Assembly: GCF_017744675.1 (NCBI RefSeq) | Contig: NZ_JAGIAV010000003.1 | Span: 1-64,000 of the forward strand | DNA from: Flavobacterium sp. | Lineage (GTDB): Bacteria > Bacteroidota > Bacteroidia > Flavobacteriales > Flavobacteriaceae | Direction: 5' to 3' | Length of the DNA stretch: 64,000 nucleotides | Part shown: positions 9,501-17,319 of the stretch, one piece after another | Position numbering within the stretch: position 1 is the stretch's first letter | Layout of the letters: every line of letters begins with the position of its first letter | Notes under the pieces: model-generated | Database searches by the model: none | What the model was told of the DNA's origin: nothing | What the model saw: only the letters and a program-made list of their open reading frames with translations | Program-made: the position numbers and the translations under genes

Positions 9501-9637
9501 GAATTGGTTCAGAGTCCCAAAAACCGCTGGCAATTGTAATTATTGGCGGACTAATGACCGCAACTGTTCTTACTCTATTGGTATTCCCAATTTTGTTCTG
9601 GATATTCAACAGAAAGAAACATGTGCCAATAGAGTAG
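6539..9637 (+). CDS. CzcA/CusA family heavy-metal RND transporter
   Basis: 1032 residues, standard for the inner-membrane proton-driven pump of HME-RND systems, with 12 predicted membrane helices and two large periplasmic loops. TM4 carries the heavy-metal signature DFGIIIDGAVVMVE (Asp396, Asp402, Glu409), whose acidic residues serve proton relay in characterised CzcA proteins. The N-terminal PIDAFPDVTNTQ and the motif GSESQKPLAIVIIGG near the C-terminus are also typical. It is last in the TolC-adaptor-pump operon controlled from 2067-4105. Metal specificity (Zn/Co/Cd or Cu/Ag) is not decided; no methionine cluster of the CusA copper type was identified. Two terminators follow at 9689 and 9743. 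Confidence 0.93.
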   Translation: MNKFIKNIIAFSLKNKAFTFFWVGLLAVAGFISFKNMPIDAFPDVTNTQIIIITQWNGKSAEEVERFVTSPIEISMNSVQKKTSVRSITMFGLSVIKIIFDDGVDDTFARFQVNNLLKNVSLPDDVEPDVQPPYGPTGEIFRYIVKSNSRDSRELLTYQNWVIDKQLRSLPGVADLNVFGGQTKTYEVGVDPIKLAKYNITPLQVYNAVNAGNLNVGGDVIEKNGQAFVVRGVGLLKSKEDIGNIIVDDAGGNPILVKNLADVYESSMPRVGQTGLGDNDDAVEGIVVMRKGENPQETLALIKAKIKDLNDNVLPKDIKIETFYDRDNLMNFTTETVMHNLFEGIILVTCVVFLFMADWRTTFTVSIVIPLSLLFAFLCLKMMGMSANLLSLGAVDFGIIIDGAVVMVEGLFVVLDHRAHQLGMEKFNKIAKGSLIKRTGTEMGKAIFFSKLIIITALLPIFSFQKVEGKMFSPLAFTLGFALLGALIFTLTLVPVLSHILLNKNVKEKHNPFVNFWDRIVSKGFKWTFKHKVKTLIASIGILAAVFFSAGFLGTEFLPQLNEGALWVTAELPMSTSLPESVKTAAIIRKDLESFPEVKKVLSQTGRSNDGTDPNGFGFIQLQVDLLPKKEWKRKISMDDLINEMDNKLKVHQGITYNYSQPVIDNVAESVAGFKASNAVKIYGDDLNKLDQLANEVLAKIKNIPGIKDAGILRNVGQPEISVILDREKMAAYGVTLSDAQAVLELAFGGKTATEKYEDEKKFDVRVRFSKEYRKDEKDLEEIKVPTISGIKIPLKEICDIKTITGPAFIYRDNTKRFIGVKFSVRDRDLGSTIAEAQSKVNELKLPPGYTTGWTGEFENQVRASARLAQVVPISLIGIFVLLFILFGNIKDSLLVLANVPFAIIGGIIALHITGMNFGISAGVGFIALLGICIQNGVILISEFHHNLKAKHSLEESIFRGVKARTRAVVMTALMASIGLMPAAISTGIGSESQKPLAIVIIGGLMTATVLTLLVFPILFWIFNRKKHVPIE

Positions 9638-9688
9638 CAAATAATTTTTTTTAGTTTTAAATCAATTTGTTGGGATTTAAAAAAGAAG

Positions 9689-9717
9689 AAGCATCATTCT
9701 CGTAATGATGCTTTTTT
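9689..9717 (+). terminator. Terminator of the efflux operon
   Basis: Hairpin AAGCATCATT / AATGATGCTT with a five-base loop, followed by a run of T. Confidence 0.75.
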
Positions 9718-9742
9718 GTTTTGATAGCTTTCATTCTAAAGC

Positions 9743-9779
9743 AAAAAAAAGACCTTTTGCTCAGAAAGGTCTTTTTTTT
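9743..9779. terminator. Bidirectional terminator between the efflux operon and an ankyrin gene
   Basis: An A8 run, GACCTTT, a short loop, AAAGGTC and a T8 run form a symmetrical hairpin that can act on both strands, serving the convergent efflux operon and ankyrin gene. Confidence 0.8.
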
Positions 9780-9803
9780 ACTAACTCAAAACTTTTTTAA
9801 CTT

Positions 9804-10184
9804 TTATTTCAAATCTTTCAAAAGTGCAATAGCTTCTGAAGCATTTGATCCTTCTGCATATTTCAATGCAGTATATCCCTTATCATTTTTAACTTTAGGA
9901 TTTGCTCCACTAGCCAATAAAACTTTAATAATTTCGTGTTTATTATAAAGTGCAGCGATCATTAAAGGAGTAAGATCTTCAGACATTTGGTTAACGTCTG
10001 CACCATATTCAATAAATTTTTTAACCGTTTCAAGATCTCCTTTACTAATTGCAACATTCAACGGATTTGCTGCATAACCTGTACGTACAACTGGATTTTT
10101 AACAGTTGAAACTTCGTTTGAAGCCATTGCTACATTTCCAAATGTCACCAAGGCTAATCCTAAATAAATAACTGATTTTTTCAT
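9804..10184 (-). CDS. Small secreted ankyrin-repeat protein
   Basis: 126 residues. A signal peptide (MKKSVIYLGLALVTFGNVAMA) is followed by a short linker and about three ankyrin repeats: NPLNVAISKGDLETVKKFIEYGADVN, then DLTPLMIAALYNKHEIIKVLLASGANP, then a final KGYTALKYAEGS unit. Ankyrin repeats bind other proteins; export to the periplasm is inferred. A paralogue lies at 11172-11552 with the same signal-plus-three-repeat plan and a similar leader (AATCAATCAT-type sequence before ATG). Its partner is unknown. It is convergent with the efflux operon and shares its terminator. Confidence 0.85.
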   Translation of the reverse strand: MKKSVIYLGLALVTFGNVAMASNEVSTVKNPVVRTGYAANPLNVAISKGDLETVKKFIEYGADVNQMSEDLTPLMIAALYNKHEIIKVLLASGANPKVKNDKGYTALKYAEGSNASEAIALLKDLK

Positions 10185-10568
10185 AATGATTGATTGTTTA
10201 ATTAAATGATTGATGATGATTTTAATTCTGATGTAAAAGTAATTTATTTTATCGTATTATGCATTACAAAGTACCATGTTTTAACCAATTCTTAACAGTT
10301 ACTTAATAAAACGGTAAATAAAGAACTTAAACATTACCAAATTATTTGATTTACTATAATAGACTACCAAAAAGGAAAAATGTTACAATAAATCTTATTT
10401 TTTTTCAATCTTTTTAAAAACACCACCAACTCCAACTCACAATTATTTTATTTAAATTTACTATCAGATTAAAAATCAAAAATATAACAGCATAGTTTAA
10501 TAGCCCCTTATGACTCCATTTGGAAGAAAAAATCAAATCAAGAAAATAATAACCTTAAAACAAAAAGC
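10185..10568. other. AT-rich intergenic region, 384 bases
   Basis: A divergent region between the ankyrin gene (minus) and the SRPBCC gene (plus). It is very A/T-rich. No full TAnnTTTG element, RNA gene or convincing small open frame was seen. Confidence 0.5.
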
Positions 10569-11111
10569 ATGATTTTTATTAAAAGAATACTCGTCATTTT
10601 AATATTATTTATTTCAATTGTTTTAATTGTGGCGTACTTTATGCCAAAAGAATATTCGGTTGAAAGAAAAATTACGATTGACAAACCTGTCGATAGCATT
10701 TTTAAATATGTCAGGTCATTAAAAAATCAGAATGAGTTTAGTGTTTGGGCCAATATGGATCCGAAAATGAAAGTCAATTACAAAGGAACAGACGGCGCCG
10801 TTGGTTCTATTTCTTCTTGGGAAAGTCAGGTTAAAGAAGTTGGTGTTGGCGAACAAGAAATTACAAAAATAACAGAAAACAGACGTCTGGATTTTGCGCT
10901 GCGCTTTAAAAAACCAATGGACGATACTGCTGTTGGCTTTATGTCTACCGAACCTGTTTCTGGAAATCAGACCAAAGTAAAATGGGGAATTAGCGGTGTG
11001 ATTCCGTATCCCACAAACATTATGCTTCCAATGTTAAGAATGGATCAAATGATTGGAAACGATTTGCAAAAAGGTCTAGAAAATTTAAAAACAAAACTGG
11101 AGCAAAAATAG
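10569..11111 (+). CDS. SRPBCC / polyketide-cyclase-like membrane-anchored protein
   Basis: 180 residues. One N-terminal membrane helix (about 5-25) is followed by an SRPBCC (START-like) fold of about 145 residues: PKEYSVERKITIDKPVDSIFKYV at its start, NQNEFSVWANMDP-type sequence, an extended beta-sheet, and a C-terminal helix (MIGNDLQKGLENLKTKLEQ). Such domains bind hydrophobic ligands in a deep pocket; the ligand here is unknown. The gene sits between two ankyrin paralogues on the opposite strand and shares a bidirectional terminator with one of them. Confidence 0.8.
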   Translation: MIFIKRILVILILFISIVLIVAYFMPKEYSVERKITIDKPVDSIFKYVRSLKNQNEFSVWANMDPKMKVNYKGTDGAVGSISSWESQVKEVGVGEQEITKITENRRLDFALRFKKPMDDTAVGFMSTEPVSGNQTKVKWGISGVIPYPTNIMLPMLRMDQMIGNDLQKGLENLKTKLEQK

Positions 11112-11120
11112 ACAAAATAA

Positions 11121-11154
11121 AAAAGCATCATCTTAAAAGATGATGCTTTTCTTT
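11121..11154. terminator. Bidirectional terminator (SRPBCC and second ankyrin gene)
   Basis: AAAAGCATCATCTT and its exact reverse complement are separated by two bases, giving a 14-base-pair stem with T runs on both strands. Confidence 0.85.
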
Positions 11155-11171
11155 TTGGCATTGAAAGGTTC

Positions 11172-11552
11172 TTATTTCAATCCTTTTAAAATAGCTTCAG
11201 ACTCTGTTGCTTTTGCATATCTGGCATAATCTAACGCTCTTAAACCATGTCCGTTCTCGATAGAAGGTTTGGCTCCATTTGCCAGTAAAATTTTTACAAT
11301 TTCAACTTTGTTAAAACGAGCGGCAAGCATTAAAGGAGTCATATTTCGAACAATTTTGTTGACATCTGCACCATATTCAATGCTCTTTTTTACACTTTCA
11401 ATATCTCCATTGCATACAGCTTCATGCAAAGGAGATGCTAAATCAATGGGAATCTCAATTTGATTTTTACTTTCTAACTTCTGATTGGAAGCGGTTAAAA
11501 AATTGGTAAATACGACCAAAGCCGTTCCGAAAATAATTACTGTCTTTTTCAT
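11172..11552 (-). CDS. Small secreted ankyrin-repeat protein, paralogue of 9804-10184
   Basis: 126 residues when started at MKKTVIIFGTALVVF, which opens a signal peptide. A Met 25 codons upstream is in frame, but the added residues (NHLTSNQI type) do not look coding. Three ankyrin repeats follow, with SPLHEAVCNGDIESVKKSIEYG, MTPLMLAARFNKVEIVKILLANG and a final degenerate unit. It aligns over its whole length with the neighbour at 9804-10184 (shared EYGADVN, TPLM, NK.EI.K.LLA.GA), so the two arose by duplication. The role is unknown. Confidence 0.83.
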   Translation of the reverse strand: MKKTVIIFGTALVVFTNFLTASNQKLESKNQIEIPIDLASPLHEAVCNGDIESVKKSIEYGADVNKIVRNMTPLMLAARFNKVEIVKILLANGAKPSIENGHGLRALDYARYAKATESEAILKGLK

Positions 11553-11727
11553 GATTTGATTGCTTGTTAAATGATTAATGATTGATGATTTGTCTATTAG
11601 ACGCACACTAGGCATAAAACGTTGCATTAAAAATGAAAAAAATGTTATTTTTCTTTATAAAAAAAAATGCCCAGCCAATAGCAGAGCACTCTTTGTTATG
11701 AATTTTAAGGTTTAAAACCCTTAGATA

Positions 11728-12681
11728 TTATTTCGAAGAAAGGTAATCCAATACGTTTTTTTCAATACGCTGATCAATATTATCAATATCAGCTTTTACA
11801 AATTTCTCTCCTAAAATATTCTCGTACAATTCGATATATCTTTCAGAAACAGATTCGATATATTCGTCTGTCATATTAGGAATCTGCTGTCCGTCTTTTC
11901 CTTGAAAACCATTTTCGATCAACCAGCGGCGAACAAACTCTTTAGATAATTGTTTTTGCTCCTCTCCTTTTTCTTGTCTTTCTGCATATCCGTCAGCGTA
12001 GAAATAACGAGAAGAATCTGGTGTATGAATTTCGTCAATTAAAACAATAACACCTTCTTTTGTTTTTCCGAATTCGTATTTAGTATCTACTAAAATCAAT
12101 CCGCGTTTTGCAGCAATTTCGGTACCTCTTTGAAACAAAGCACGAGTATATTTTTCTAAAACTAAATAATCTTCCTCAGAAACGATTCCTTTTGCCAGAA
12201 TGTCTTCGCGAGAAATATCTTCATCATGAGAGCCATTATCTGCTTTTGTAGTTGGCGTAATAATCGGTTCTGGAAATTTATCGTTTTCTTTTAAACCTTC
12301 TGCCATTGTTACACCGCAGATTTGTTTTCTTCCAGCAGCATATTCACGAGCAGCGTGTCCAGACAAATAACCGCGAATAACCATTTCTACTTTAAAAGGC
12401 TCGCATAAATGCCCAACAGCAACGTTTGGATCTGGAGTTGCAATCAACCAGTTTGGAACGATATCTTGCGTCAATTCCATAAATTTTGTTGCAATCTGAT
12501 TAAGGATTTGTCCTTTGTAGGGAATTCCTTTTGGTAAAACTACATCAAAAGCCGAAAGTCTATCGGTTGCTACCATTACCAAAAGTTCATCGTTAATATT
12601 ATAAACTTCTCTAACTTTTCCGCGGTAAACTGATTTCTGGTTCGGGAAACTAAAATTTGTAGTTGTGATTGTATTGCTCAT
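11728..12681 (-). CDS. purC: Phosphoribosylaminoimidazole-succinocarboxamide synthase (SAICAR synthase)
   Basis: 317 residues, the longer form found in Bacteroidota. It carries the family signatures YRGKVREVY near residue 19, [11 protein letters not shown] near 36, [11 protein letters not shown] near 104, and [13 protein letters not shown] near 217. The enzyme joins aspartate to CAIR with ATP in purine biosynthesis and is cytosolic. No other purine gene is adjacent. A full-consensus promoter lies at 12719-12750 with a predicted leader of about 32 bases. Confidence 0.96.
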   Translation of the reverse strand: MSNTITTTNFSFPNQKSVYRGKVREVYNINDELLVMVATDRLSAFDVVLPKGIPYKGQILNQIATKFMELTQDIVPNWLIATPDPNVAVGHLCEPFKVEMVIRGYLSGHAAREYAAGRKQICGVTMAEGLKENDKFPEPIITPTTKADNGSHDEDISREDILAKGIVSEEDYLVLEKYTRALFQRGTEIAAKRGLILVDTKYEFGKTKEGVIVLIDEIHTPDSSRYFYADGYAERQEKGEEQKQLSKEFVRRWLIENGFQGKDGQQIPNMTDEYIESVSERYIELYENILGEKFVKADIDNIDQRIEKNVLDYLSSK

Positions 12682-12718
12682 TATCCTTTTGGTTGTGTTG
12701 TGTTGTTTTTAATGATTG

Positions 12719-12750
12719 CAAATTTAAAACTATTTGACAGAGCAAACAAA
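12719..12750 (-). promoter_or_regulatory. Predicted promoter of purC
   Basis: On the minus strand, TTTG (12750-12747), 20 bases, then TAAATTTG (12726-12719). Both elements match the Bacteroidota sigma consensus with the expected spacing. Confidence 0.65.
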
Positions 12751-12776
12751 GAAAATATCAGTTCAATTTTTGCAAA

Positions 12777-13370
12777 TTATTTTAAGCTCAAAATTCCTTT
12801 GCCAAATGATTTTACAGTATTATCTAAACTGGCAATTGTTGTCTCTGTTAATTTTTTAAAATCTTGTGATTGCACAATCAATATTTGCCCTTGATCATGT
12901 GCTGGTGCGATTGGCACAAAAATTACAGCCGTTCCGTTTTCATTTTCTTCGATTAAGTGTGCAGGCTGCCAAAAATTTCCGTTTTTAAATAAAATTGGCA
13001 AATCGGTAATCGGTTTGGGTTCCTGATTTCTTTTCAATAATTTTTCTTCAGCTTCTTTTTTGTTCTTTTCATAACCTGGCAAAAAAATCATCAACTTCTC
13101 GTCTACCCAATTGGTAAATCGCTTTAGAATAGACAAACGCATTAAGAAACCGCTAAAATAAATTAAAACCAACAAAATAATTCCTCCTGCAATATCTGTT
13201 GCATATTTTCCTAAAACCAAATCTAGACGAAGAAAGTGAGCAAATTTTTCTCCGTAATTCTGAAAAAACTTCCAGACTTTCCCTAACAAAATAAAAAAAA
13301 CTAAAAGCGGTAATAAAACCAATGCTCCCGAAATCAAATTGCGTTCAGCTTGAAGTAAAAATTTTTTCAT
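12777..13370 (-). CDS. DUF502 family membrane protein
   Basis: 197 residues. Two hydrophobic helices (about 12-30 and 57-77; LISGALVLLPLLVFFILLG is the first) are followed by a soluble region containing FVPIAPAHDQGQILIV and a C-terminal Ser/Gly helix (SLDNTVKSFGKGIL). This matches DUF502, a widespread uncharacterised inner-membrane family with the start motif LxxGxLxLLPL. The role is unknown. It lies between purC and the HAD gene on the same strand but is separated from the latter by a terminator at 13396. Confidence 0.78.
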   Translation of the reverse strand: MKKFLLQAERNLISGALVLLPLLVFFILLGKVWKFFQNYGEKFAHFLRLDLVLGKYATDIAGGIILLVLIYFSGFLMRLSILKRFTNWVDEKLMIFLPGYEKNKKEAEEKLLKRNQEPKPITDLPILFKNGNFWQPAHLIEENENGTAVIFVPIAPAHDQGQILIVQSQDFKKLTETTIASLDNTVKSFGKGILSLK

Positions 13371-13390
13371 GTTTTACGAATTAAGGTTAA

Positions 13391-13428
13391 AAAAAATAAG
13401 AGCTAACTCTCTGTGAATTAGCTCTTAT
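13391..13428 (-). terminator. Terminator after the HAD phosphatase gene
   Basis: ATAAGAGCTAA and TTAGCTCTTAT form an 11-base-pair stem; on the minus strand it is followed by eight T. A second smaller hairpin (TACTCAG/CTGAGTA, 13448-13469) lies between it and the gene end. Confidence 0.8.
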
Positions 13429-13482
13429 AAAAATAACTATAATTTATTACTCAGCAATAAAACTGAGTATAAAACTTACAAA

Positions 13483-14313
13483 TTAAGTCGTTGCAAACTC
13501 TTTGTCTAAGATTTTAGAAGCAATATATCTCGCCACTCCATCTTCGGCATTGGTTTCAATTACTTCCAAATGAGAAAGCTCTTCTTTAAGCGAAGCTGGT
13601 GCATTGCCCATAATAAGTCCTTTTCCAGAAGCAGACAGCATTTGAACATCGTTGTAACCATCTCCAAAAGCAACCGCTTCTTGCAAAGTGAAACCTTCTT
13701 TTTCTAAAACTCTTTCAATAGAAACTGCTTTGTCAATAGATTTATCCATAAATTCCAGACAAGTCGGCAAACTAAAAGCATGATGCAAATGCTCTGAAGA
13801 ATTGGCTAAAATTTCATCTTTCAATTTCACTAATTTTTCGTGGTCACTGCAAGAGAAGAAAATTTTAATAGCCGCAAAATCATCTAGTTGTTTGTAGTCT
13901 ACCAATTCTGGATGATATTTTAATTCCTCTTGAAAAGCGTTTAATTTTTCATTCCATTTATTGGTTTGCCAAACATTTTCTTTAAATAAAACCACCGTAA
14001 TTTCGGGATCGATTTCTACATTCAAAGCCGCTTTCACGACATCACTATCCAAATTGAATGAAAAAAGTTCTTCTTTATTTGGAGAATGAATTCTAGCTCC
14101 GTTTGAACTTACTAGATAAACAGGAACTTCCAGTTTATCAATAATTCCCATCGCATCAAGATGATGACGACCTGTAGCTACAACAATTAAATAACCTTGA
14201 TTGTGAAGTTCTTGAAAAATGGTTTTGGTATAATCTGATATTCGGTGTTGTGGATTAAGTAAAGTTCCGTCAAGGTCACTTACTACAACTTTTATATTTT
14301 TAAGTTTTGTCAT
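13483..14313 (-). CDS. Cof-type HAD-IIB family phosphatase
   Basis: 276 residues. Motif I is SDLDGTLLN with catalytic Asp13 and Asp15. ATGRH forms motif II, a C2B-type cap domain spans roughly residues 85-195, Lys of DKAVSIERVL is motif III, and AFGDGYNDVQML is motif IV. Members dephosphorylate sugar phosphates, flavin or pyridoxal phosphates; the substrate here cannot be told. It is cytoplasmic. It has its own full-consensus promoter at 14339-14370 and a terminator behind it, so it is probably monocistronic. Confidence 0.9.
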   Translation of the reverse strand: MTKLKNIKVVVSDLDGTLLNPQHRISDYTKTIFQELHNQGYLIVVATGRHHLDAMGIIDKLEVPVYLVSSNGARIHSPNKEELFSFNLDSDVVKAALNVEIDPEITVVLFKENVWQTNKWNEKLNAFQEELKYHPELVDYKQLDDFAAIKIFFSCSDHEKLVKLKDEILANSSEHLHHAFSLPTCLEFMDKSIDKAVSIERVLEKEGFTLQEAVAFGDGYNDVQMLSASGKGLIMGNAPASLKEELSHLEVIETNAEDGVARYIASKILDKEFATT

Positions 14314-14338
14314 ATTAATATTCCAATATTTAGAATGG

Positions 14339-14370
14339 CAAATTTACGGCTTTAAGCTCGGAAGACCAAA
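14339..14370 (-). promoter_or_regulatory. Predicted promoter of the HAD phosphatase gene
   Basis: On the minus strand, TTTG (14370-14367), 20 bases, TAAATTTG (14346-14339). This is the same layout and spacing as the purC promoter; the predicted leader is about 20 bases. Confidence 0.65.
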
Positions 14371-14436
14371 GTTTTGAAGCTTTGAAAGCTTAAAATAAGG
14401 CAAGTTTATTATTTATTTAACTATTTCGTTAAAATT

Positions 14437-15129
14437 TTAGTTTTTAAAATCAAAACCGTTTTTCCAACTATTTATCTCTCTAGGATGCTCTGCATCATTT
14501 GGATAATTCTGCTTTACAAATTCAAATTGTTCTTTAGTTAATAGCACTATTTTTCCATCATTACCAGAATTAATCGGATAGAATTGTTCTGTACTTCCTT
14601 GTATTTTCAACTGATCATTTAGCATTTCAATAAAATTTAAATATGCTATTGTCCAATCATAATTACCAAAATTATCATTAAAAGCTACATACTCCTTTCC
14701 GTTTAGTTTTATTCTGTGTAACCAATATTTATCAGTCATATCATTAAATTCATCTGATATTAAAAGCTTCAAATTTAATTTATCAAATGAAACTTTTACA
14801 GTTTCCAAATATTGAATTAATCCTCCTCCTTCAAATAAAGCTTCACTATCAATAAAGTAAAACCTATTATCGGTAAAACTCAAATCTTCTTTCATATGCC
14901 CTTCGAAAAAATTTAATTCATCATAAGATTTTTCAAATTCATCTTTTGTAATTTTTAAATCTTTTTTATCTGTTAAATTGAAAAAATTCAAAGCATTTAA
15001 CTGTAAAACTATTTCCTTTCCTGTTGGTTTGTTTTTAATAATTTTTGAGTTACTTTTTTCTTTGTTTTGTGCATAAAATCTGAAAGCAAAAAACAATAAA
15101 CCCACAATTAAAATAATTTTACTTTCCAT
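14437..15129 (-). CDS. Secreted protein of unknown function
   Basis: 230 residues, not recognised. It has an N-terminal signal peptide (IILIVGLLFFAFRFYAQ), a Lys/Asn-rich linker, and an alpha/beta domain rich in aromatic and acidic residues with landmarks NFFEGHMKEDLSF, YWLHRIKLNGKEYVAFND and QFEFVKQNYPNDAEH. It ends with a short Asp/Lys tail and has no T9SS signal. The domain looks complete and globular. Codon and base use resemble the neighbours. It is transcribed in the same direction as phoH, 145 bases downstream, with a large inverted repeat between them. Confidence 0.7.
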   Translation of the reverse strand: MESKIILIVGLLFFAFRFYAQNKEKSNSKIIKNKPTGKEIVLQLNALNFFNLTDKKDLKITKDEFEKSYDELNFFEGHMKEDLSFTDNRFYFIDSEALFEGGGLIQYLETVKVSFDKLNLKLLISDEFNDMTDKYWLHRIKLNGKEYVAFNDNFGNYDWTIAYLNFIEMLNDQLKIQGSTEQFYPINSGNDGKIVLLTKEQFEFVKQNYPNDAEHPREINSWKNGFDFKN

Positions 15130-15171
15130 TTATTAATTGATAATAATATTTATCCACACTTATTTCAAAAA

Positions 15172-15217
15172 AATATTCGTTTTGTACCTTTATATAAAAA
15201 CGTACAAAACGAATATT
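15172..15217 (-). terminator. 16-base-pair inverted repeat between phoH and the unknown gene
   Basis: AATATTCGTTTTGTAC and its exact reverse complement are separated by 14 A/T-rich bases. On the minus strand the second arm runs into seven T, so it can terminate phoH transcription. The long perfect arms and symmetric layout about 43 bases before the unknown gene would also suit an operator. Confidence 0.5.
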
Positions 15218-15274
15218 AATAAATGTTAAAACACAGTTCACGATTTACATTTAACATTTCACTAAAAAATAGTA

Positions 15275-16225
15275 TTAATCGTGATTCTCAATTTGCTTGT
15301 AAGCATCGATTACCTTTTTAACCAATCTGTGGCGAACGATATCTTTATCATCCAGATAAATAATTCCGATGCCTTCAATGTCCTTCAGAACCAAAATCGC
15401 TTCTTTAAGACCAGAAATTGTTCTTCTTGGCAAATCGACCTGTCCAGGATCACCCGTAATCATAAATTTGGCGTTTTTTCCCATACGGGTCAAAAACATT
15501 TTCATTTGTGAATGTGTGGTGTTTTGCGCTTCATCAAGGATTACAAAAGCATTGTCCAAAGTACGTCCACGCATGAAGGCAAGCGGCGCAATCTGAATAA
15601 TTCCTTTCAAAATATAATCCTCTAATTTTTCGTTCGGAAGCATGTCACGCAACGCATCATACAATGGTTGCATATAAGGATCCAGTTTTTCTTTCATATC
15701 CCCAGGAAGAAAACCAAGATTTTCACCGGCTTCTACCGCAGGACGCGTCAGAATAATCCTTTTTACTTCTTTATCTTTTAACATTTTAACCGCCATAGCA
15801 ACACCGGTATATGTTTTTCCGGTTCCAGCAGGACCAATAGCAAAGACCATATCGTTTTTCTTGATCGTATCAACCAGCAATTGCTGATTCGGTGTCATTG
15901 CTTTGATAATCTTACCGCCAACACCATGAACTAAGATTTTGTCATGATCGTAAGCTCTTTTTTCTTCCTGACCATCACTCATAATTACACGCTCAATCAC
16001 ATTATCGTCGATATTATTGTAACGTGTAAAGTGAAGCATTAATCTTTGAAATCTTTTTTCGAATTCGTCTAAAACTTCTTTTTCGCCAAATGCTTTTAAA
16101 GTTGTCCCTCGCGCTACGATTTTAAGCTTTGGGTAATACTTTTTAATGATTTCTAAATGGCTATCCTGCGCGCCCCAAAATTCTTTTGGTGCAATATCTA
16201 CTAGCTCGATTATTCTTTCGTTCAA
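15275..16225 (-). CDS. phoH: PhoH-like ATPase
   Basis: 316 residues. An N-terminal domain (about 1-110) is followed by a P-loop ATPase with Walker A FAIGPAGTGKTYTG near residue 130 and Walker B VILDEAQNTT near 230. TRPAVEAGENLGFLPGDM and TGDPGQVDLP are typical of PhoH/YbeZ. YbeZ proteins act with the RNase YbeY in RNA and ribosome metabolism; no ybeY is present in this window. Cytoplasmic. It is divergent from the adenosyltransferase gene, with a predicted -7 element at 16326. Confidence 0.93.
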   Translation of the reverse strand: MNERIIELVDIAPKEFWGAQDSHLEIIKKYYPKLKIVARGTTLKAFGEKEVLDEFEKRFQRLMLHFTRYNNIDDNVIERVIMSDGQEEKRAYDHDKILVHGVGGKIIKAMTPNQQLLVDTIKKNDMVFAIGPAGTGKTYTGVAMAVKMLKDKEVKRIILTRPAVEAGENLGFLPGDMKEKLDPYMQPLYDALRDMLPNEKLEDYILKGIIQIAPLAFMRGRTLDNAFVILDEAQNTTHSQMKMFLTRMGKNAKFMITGDPGQVDLPRRTISGLKEAILVLKDIEGIGIIYLDDKDIVRHRLVKKVIDAYKQIENHD

Positions 16226-16325
16226 ATGAAGTTGTTTTTAAATTAAAAATTCCTTTTAATATTTAGTGGTTGTCGGGTCTTTTTTACGTCACAGTATTCG
16301 GTAGCGGTTTCCAGTTTTTCTTTTC

Positions 16326-16333
16326 CAAACATA
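16326..16333 (-). promoter_or_regulatory. Predicted -7 element for phoH
   Basis: Minus-strand TATGTTTG matches TAnnTTTG and lies about 100 bases before the phoH start. No TTG at the usual -33 distance was seen. Confidence 0.35.
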
Positions 16334-16420
16334 AATCCGTGTTACTGAATATTGTAACTTGCAAATGCTTTAAAAAATACAAATTGTCTTTTCTTTCTTT
16401 CAATTTGTGTTTACTATTAT

Positions 16421-16428
16421 TAGCTTTG
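16421..16428 (+). promoter_or_regulatory. Predicted -7 element for the SAM adenosyltransferase gene
   Basis: TAGCTTTG matches TAnnTTTG, about 60 bases before the start codon. The nearest TTTG upstream is only 13 bases away, so the -33 element is uncertain. Confidence 0.4.
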
Positions 16429-16487
16429 CATATCTCAAATTTAATGAAATTTAGATTTAAATACTATCATTAGTTATAAACAAAATT

Positions 16488-17315
16488 ATGTCAATAATTA
16501 CCCTTACCACAGACTACGGCTTGAAAGATCACTTTGTGGGGTCGCTGAAGGGTAAAATACTTTCTGAAAATCCAGAGATTCAAATCGTTGACATTTCTCA
16601 TGACATTGATCCCTTTAATACTGCCGAGGCAAGTTACATTATTGGAGCTGCTTATTTGAGTTTCCCAAAAGGAACAGTACACTTAATTGGTGTCGATATT
16701 GAACGCAATAAAGAGAACCAGCACATTGCTATGCAATGGAACGACCACTACTTTATCTGCGCCGATAACGGAATTTTGAGTATGCTTACGCAAAAAATCG
16801 TTCCGCAGAAAATTGTAGCCATTAATATTCACGATCGTTTCCCGATTGAAGCGACAGATTTAGATATTTTTATTCAAGTTGCTTCGCACTTATCAAGAGG
16901 CGGTTTACTGAATGTTATCGGAAAAGAAATTTCGTCTATTAAAGAAGCTACCGAACTGCAAGCCCTTGTAGCCGATGATGGTAATTCTATAAAAGGAAAC
17001 ATTATTTACATTGATCATTTCGGAAACGTTGTTACCAATATTTCTAAAAAGCAGTTCTTAGAAGTTTCACGCGGGCGTCCGTATGAAATCGTGATGAAAC
17101 CTAAAAGCATCAAAACAATTCTGCCAAATTATTCGGCAATTGCAACTTCTGACAAATATCCTATCAAAACTTATGAAGGAGAAAAACTGGCCATTTTTAA
17201 TGAAGCCGGATTCCTAGAGATTGCTATTTTCAGAAGCAATCCTTCTAAAGTTGGTTCTGCAAATAGTCTGCTCGGTTTGAATTATCGTGATGTGATTACG
17301 ATTAAGTTTTCTTGA
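16488..17315 (+). CDS. SAM hydroxide adenosyltransferase (DUF62)
   Basis: 275 residues, full length for the DUF62/duf-62 family, which hydrolyses S-adenosylmethionine to adenosine and methionine and is related to fluorinase. The N-terminal signature TLTTDYGLKDHFVGSLKG includes the conserved Asp. IVDISHDIDPF follows, and the C-terminal barrel domain has YIDHFGNVVTNI. It lacks any halogenase context, so hydrolase activity is the likelier role. The next gene starts four bases after its stop. The neighbourhood phoH / DUF62 / small proteins / gldFG / dnaN looks like stable flavobacterial gene order, judged from memory. Confidence 0.88.
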   Translation: MSIITLTTDYGLKDHFVGSLKGKILSENPEIQIVDISHDIDPFNTAEASYIIGAAYLSFPKGTVHLIGVDIERNKENQHIAMQWNDHYFICADNGILSMLTQKIVPQKIVAINIHDRFPIEATDLDIFIQVASHLSRGGLLNVIGKEISSIKEATELQALVADDGNSIKGNIIYIDHFGNVVTNISKKQFLEVSRGRPYEIVMKPKSIKTILPNYSAIATSDKYPIKTYEGEKLAIFNEAGFLEIAIFRSNPSKVGSANSLLGLNYRDVITIKFS

Positions 17316-17319
17316 TTAG

